The notes beneath the pieces were generated by a model, which saw nothing but the letters and a program-made list of their open reading frames with translations, had not been told where the DNA came from and made no database searches. Of a DNA stretch of 64,000 nt, positions 61,326 through 64,000 are shown piece by piece. The number at the start of each line of letters is the position of its first letter. The first letter of the stretch is position 1. Origin of the DNA: Caprella mutica (taxonomy: Eukaryota > Arthropoda > Malacostraca > Amphipoda > Caprellidae). Made by a program: the position numbers and the translations under genes. The DNA is taken from assembly GCA_947561585.1 (NCBI GenBank), contig CANNZV010002606.1, positions 133,237 to 197,236 on the forward strand, given 5' to 3'.

Positions 61326-61479
61326 CCACTCTGGAAAGAGTGGTCTTTTCTGATGGATTGATTACTCTGTTGGAGTTTAGCAAACCTTAAAATACAATAA
61401 TAAATTAATGAGAACTGTATAATCTGCAGCAATTAGCCTCTAAAATTCATCTGTTAGCCTTAGGTATTTTCCAGAGTGG
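61326..61479. mobile_element. hAT-like MITE, family 3, second copy
   Basis: 154 bp with ends CCACTCTGGAAA and TTTTCCAGAGTGG. Target duplication TAACTATT at 61318-61325 and 61480-61487, overlapping the duplication of the family-2 element to its left. Confidence 0.9.
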
Positions 61480-61490
61480 TAACTATTGGA

Positions 61491-61721
61491 CCAGTCTGCA
61501 GAATATGGAACATTTTTCCAAGACTCTCTGCAGTCTGCGGGAGTTTTTGATTGAATTTTTAGAAATTGGAGATCTCTGCGGGAGATCTTGAATTAATTCC
61601 TATGTTACCATTAATTTAGCTGCGGGAGATTCTAAATCTGCTACCGAGAGTCAGAGGACAGAGAGTAACTGTCTCTCAAATTAAAATCTCTGCAGGAGAA
61701 GAGACACATTCTGCAGACTGG
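61491..61721. mobile_element. hAT-like MITE, family 1 copy C
   Basis: 231 bp in the orientation of copy A. Target duplication CTATTGGA at 61483-61490 and 61722-61729, which includes five bases of the previous element's duplication, so it inserted later. Confidence 0.93.
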
Positions 61722-61899
61722 CTATTGGACAATATTTTTTATTTTGAGATTTTTGGCCATTTTGGAGAGAAATTTAAGAATCTTTGGAGAGAAATTGCTC
61801 CAAAATTAAATATCTGGAGACTGATTGTGCATGCTTTGCAGACTGGGATCCATTTTCTCACCAAACTGGCGACTTTCTTGCCACACAGGCCCACACTTT

Positions 61900-62076
61900 G
61901 AAACATGGCGCAGAGATTTTAATTTGAGTCTTGAGAGACAGTTACTCTCTGTGAGTCTCTGACTCTCAGTAGCAGATTTAGATTCATGATCTCCAGCAGA
62001 GATCTCCAATTTCTAAAATTCAATCAAAAACTCCCGCAGAGAGTCTTGGAAAAAATTTCCATATTCTGCAGACTGG
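61900..62076. mobile_element. hAT-like MITE, family 1, truncated copy
   Basis: It carries the internal CTCTGACTCTCAGTAGCAGA and AAAAACTCCCGCAGAG words and ends ATTCTGCAGACTGG at 62076. The left end is missing and no duplication was found. Confidence 0.65.
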
Positions 62077-62817
62077 TGACAGCCGACAGGACGGACAGTT
62101 TTACTTGGGATAACATATTAATAAATAAATACCAAAACGTCAAATGCCAAGAGAAAACAACAAAAAAACATATTTACCTACCTATGTATTATAAGTATAT
62201 AACAACACCAGTAACAATGGTTAGGAACTTATGATCTTTCTTCCCCTAAAAACTTCTTGCTTAGACATAAAATGATAAACATCACAAGCGGAGATATGCT
62301 TAACTTAATTTTCCCTACATGACGGATTCAGGGAATTTCAAGCTCGGATTTGAAACAGGGTATATGGAGTACAGTCACAGTACATAGTACAGTACATAGG
62401 TATGTACAAAAATGTGACGTCTCACTCTGCCTTATGTTCATTTTAGAGAAAAAAATCAATAGAGCTATATTTCGCTGCTAAAAATATGAATTTTTCTCAG
62501 TTTTACCGATTGAACTGGAAAACTACTCTAAAAATATGGAAAATTCGTTTCCCAATATTAATTACGTGTAGTATAGGTACATACATAAATTTCAATTCTT
62601 TGGTAAGAAGATATCTTGTTATCTATAATAATTATGAAATTCGAAATTTTGATGCAACGAAATGATGAATCTTCGTAAGAAAATAGCATAGTTTAGGTAT
62701 TAAATTTGTGTATATTTGATTGCTTATCTCTTATCTGGACAGATTTTTCAGCAATTCTACGACACACAATCTGCAAAACCTCTGGGGCGAATAGTTTGAG
62801 AAACATATAAAAATAGA

Positions 62818-63008
62818 TTACGTTTACTCGGTAGAGCGCATACCTTCGCTGCCGCTTAGGTATTAATGATCTTGACCATCCAATAATACTTGAGTCATGA
62901 ATGACCTTGACCTCAACCTTTAATCCGTTATCTCCAACAATCTTAGAAACTGGTAAATTGATAATGACCAACCGTCTCACCATGCTTCATGCAATTTGGT
63001 TTAAAGGT
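62818..63008 (+). mobile_element. SINE-like element with tRNA-like head
   Basis: CTCGGTAGAGCGCATACCTT looks like the A-box region of a tRNA-derived SINE. It is followed by TTGACCTTGACC-type sequence and the tail ATGCTTCATGCAATTTGGTT. A second body and tail without head lies at about 63620-63680 and 63886-63990, with ACCAAATTTCATGCAATATG. The 96-residue minus frame across it is not credible. Confidence 0.5.
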
Positions 63009-63680
63009 CCCCTCCAAGCAAATTTTTTATTGCTTAAATCAACGAGGCTAATGTTTCTTATCATTTTACTACAAACCGCATCAAATTTGATAGCATATTT
63101 TTAATTTTATATGCTTTTAAAGATTTTTATAATCAAAATTTCTACAAAACCTACTTTACTTCCGACTTTCTAATTTTCAGTCTGAAGACGAAGAATGTAC
63201 ACCATTTGTTTTGATTGTCAACTAAGTATTTGGTTTAATAAATCTATTTATTATTCGTTTAAAGGTTAAAATTTGGATAAACTTATTATAGAAACGTTTA
63301 TATACTTTTAGAAATAATTAATATCTTAAAAGAATTCCAAAAACGCGTTGTTTGTTTAAAAATCTAAATTTGAAATCAAAACAAAGAGTGTACAATCTTC
63401 TTTCTCAGCGTCAGGTTGGAGATTCGCTCAATTGTGGCTAACAGAGTAATAAAAAACTTTAAAAGCAAATAGTAAAATATATACTGAACCGAATTGTATG
63501 TGGTTTGCGGAATAATGATCGTAGACCTTAGTTCTATAATATTATGTAATAAATTCATTTTTTTCCCGGAGCCTGGAGAGGACCTTTAATACTTTTTGAG
63601 TTATGTATTGAGTTGTTAATGACCATAACCTTGACCTTTGACCGGATTGCTCAGGCAAACTTCAGACAATTTGGCTGAAT

Positions 63681-63885
63681 AATTTGAGTTATTAATAAGG
63701 TTGTGACAATATGCGTTTAAAACCATAGATCCTGAAAATATTATAGAAGTATTGAATTAAAGACAATTTAATCGTCCTAAACCAGCGGTATACAGTATTC
63801 GATACCATGTCATTTCGTTTCGTCTATGATATTCTTAAGATCTATGATTTTAAACGCATATTGTCACAACCCTAGTTATTAAGCT
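63681..63885. mobile_element. Hairpin MITE inserted in a SINE-like copy
   Basis: AGGTTGTGACAATATGCGTT at the left is inverted as AACGCATATTGTCACAACCC at the right. TAGATC is answered by GATCTA. AGTTATTA occurs on both sides, consistent with an 8-bp target duplication. Related to 46966-47095. Confidence 0.75.
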
Positions 63886-64000
63886 ACATATGGCCTCGAC
63901 CTCGAACTCGATCAATTCCAAAAGTTAAACAAATGGTCCCTTGATATTGACTAATCGTCCCACCAAATTTCATGCAATATGGTTGAGTTCTTTTTTAGTT

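Noticed and set aside
62693..62983. 96-residue minus frame
   Set aside because: It is antisense to the tRNA-like head and body of a SINE-like repeat.

Overview
The window is AT-rich animal nuclear DNA. Genes are split by many introns of roughly 0.2 to 2 kb, every junction I could phase is GT-AG, and the intergenic space is full of short non-autonomous transposons. The gene set (a GLD-2-type cytoplasmic poly(A) polymerase, TXNDC15, TAF2) is metazoan. I suspect a sponge or other early-branching or marine invertebrate, but the sequence alone does not settle the species.

Four protein genes were reconstructed, all on the minus strand and head to tail. (1) 174-7151: a ten-exon, 587-residue acidic coiled-coil protein of uncertain family. 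(2) 17949-41277: a GLD-2/TENT2 poly(A) polymerase. Nine exons at 17949-26219 are firm. A first coding exon at 41179-41277 is inferred across a putative 15-kb intron. (3) 46756-50843: TXNDC15, seven exons, 347 residues. (4) 52170-58613, plus an unresolved N-terminal exon near 58990: TAF2, the aminopeptidase-like TFIID subunit. In all four the intron phases close exactly. I see no convincing gene on the plus strand. GLD-2 acts in cytoplasmic mRNA polyadenylation, TAF2 in core-promoter recognition and TXNDC15 in the secretory or ciliary system, so they are independent housekeeping or developmental genes rather than a pathway cluster.

The most striking feature is a set of minisatellites that start at gene landmarks. 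Two arrays (1807-1941 and 3118-3741) begin precisely at the 5' splice site of a coding exon, and their units reproduce that donor again and again. A third, 1.4-kb array (37270-38684) has the same layout next to a 57-base exon-like segment. A fourth (46312-46765) begins at the stop codon of TXNDC15, so the last codons and the stop are themselves repeat units.

The second highlight is a nest of short hAT-like elements at 60467-61729. Elements have inserted into one another, and each insertion has a legible 8-bp target-site duplication. Uninterrupted paralogues in the same window (for example 43358-43502) show the pre-insertion state. Other repeats are a TA-flanked palindromic MITE family, a second palindromic family, TTAA-flanked piggyBac-like elements, a large foldback element at 41705-42870, SINE-like retroposons all in one orientation, and a long inverted repeat at 49093-49760.
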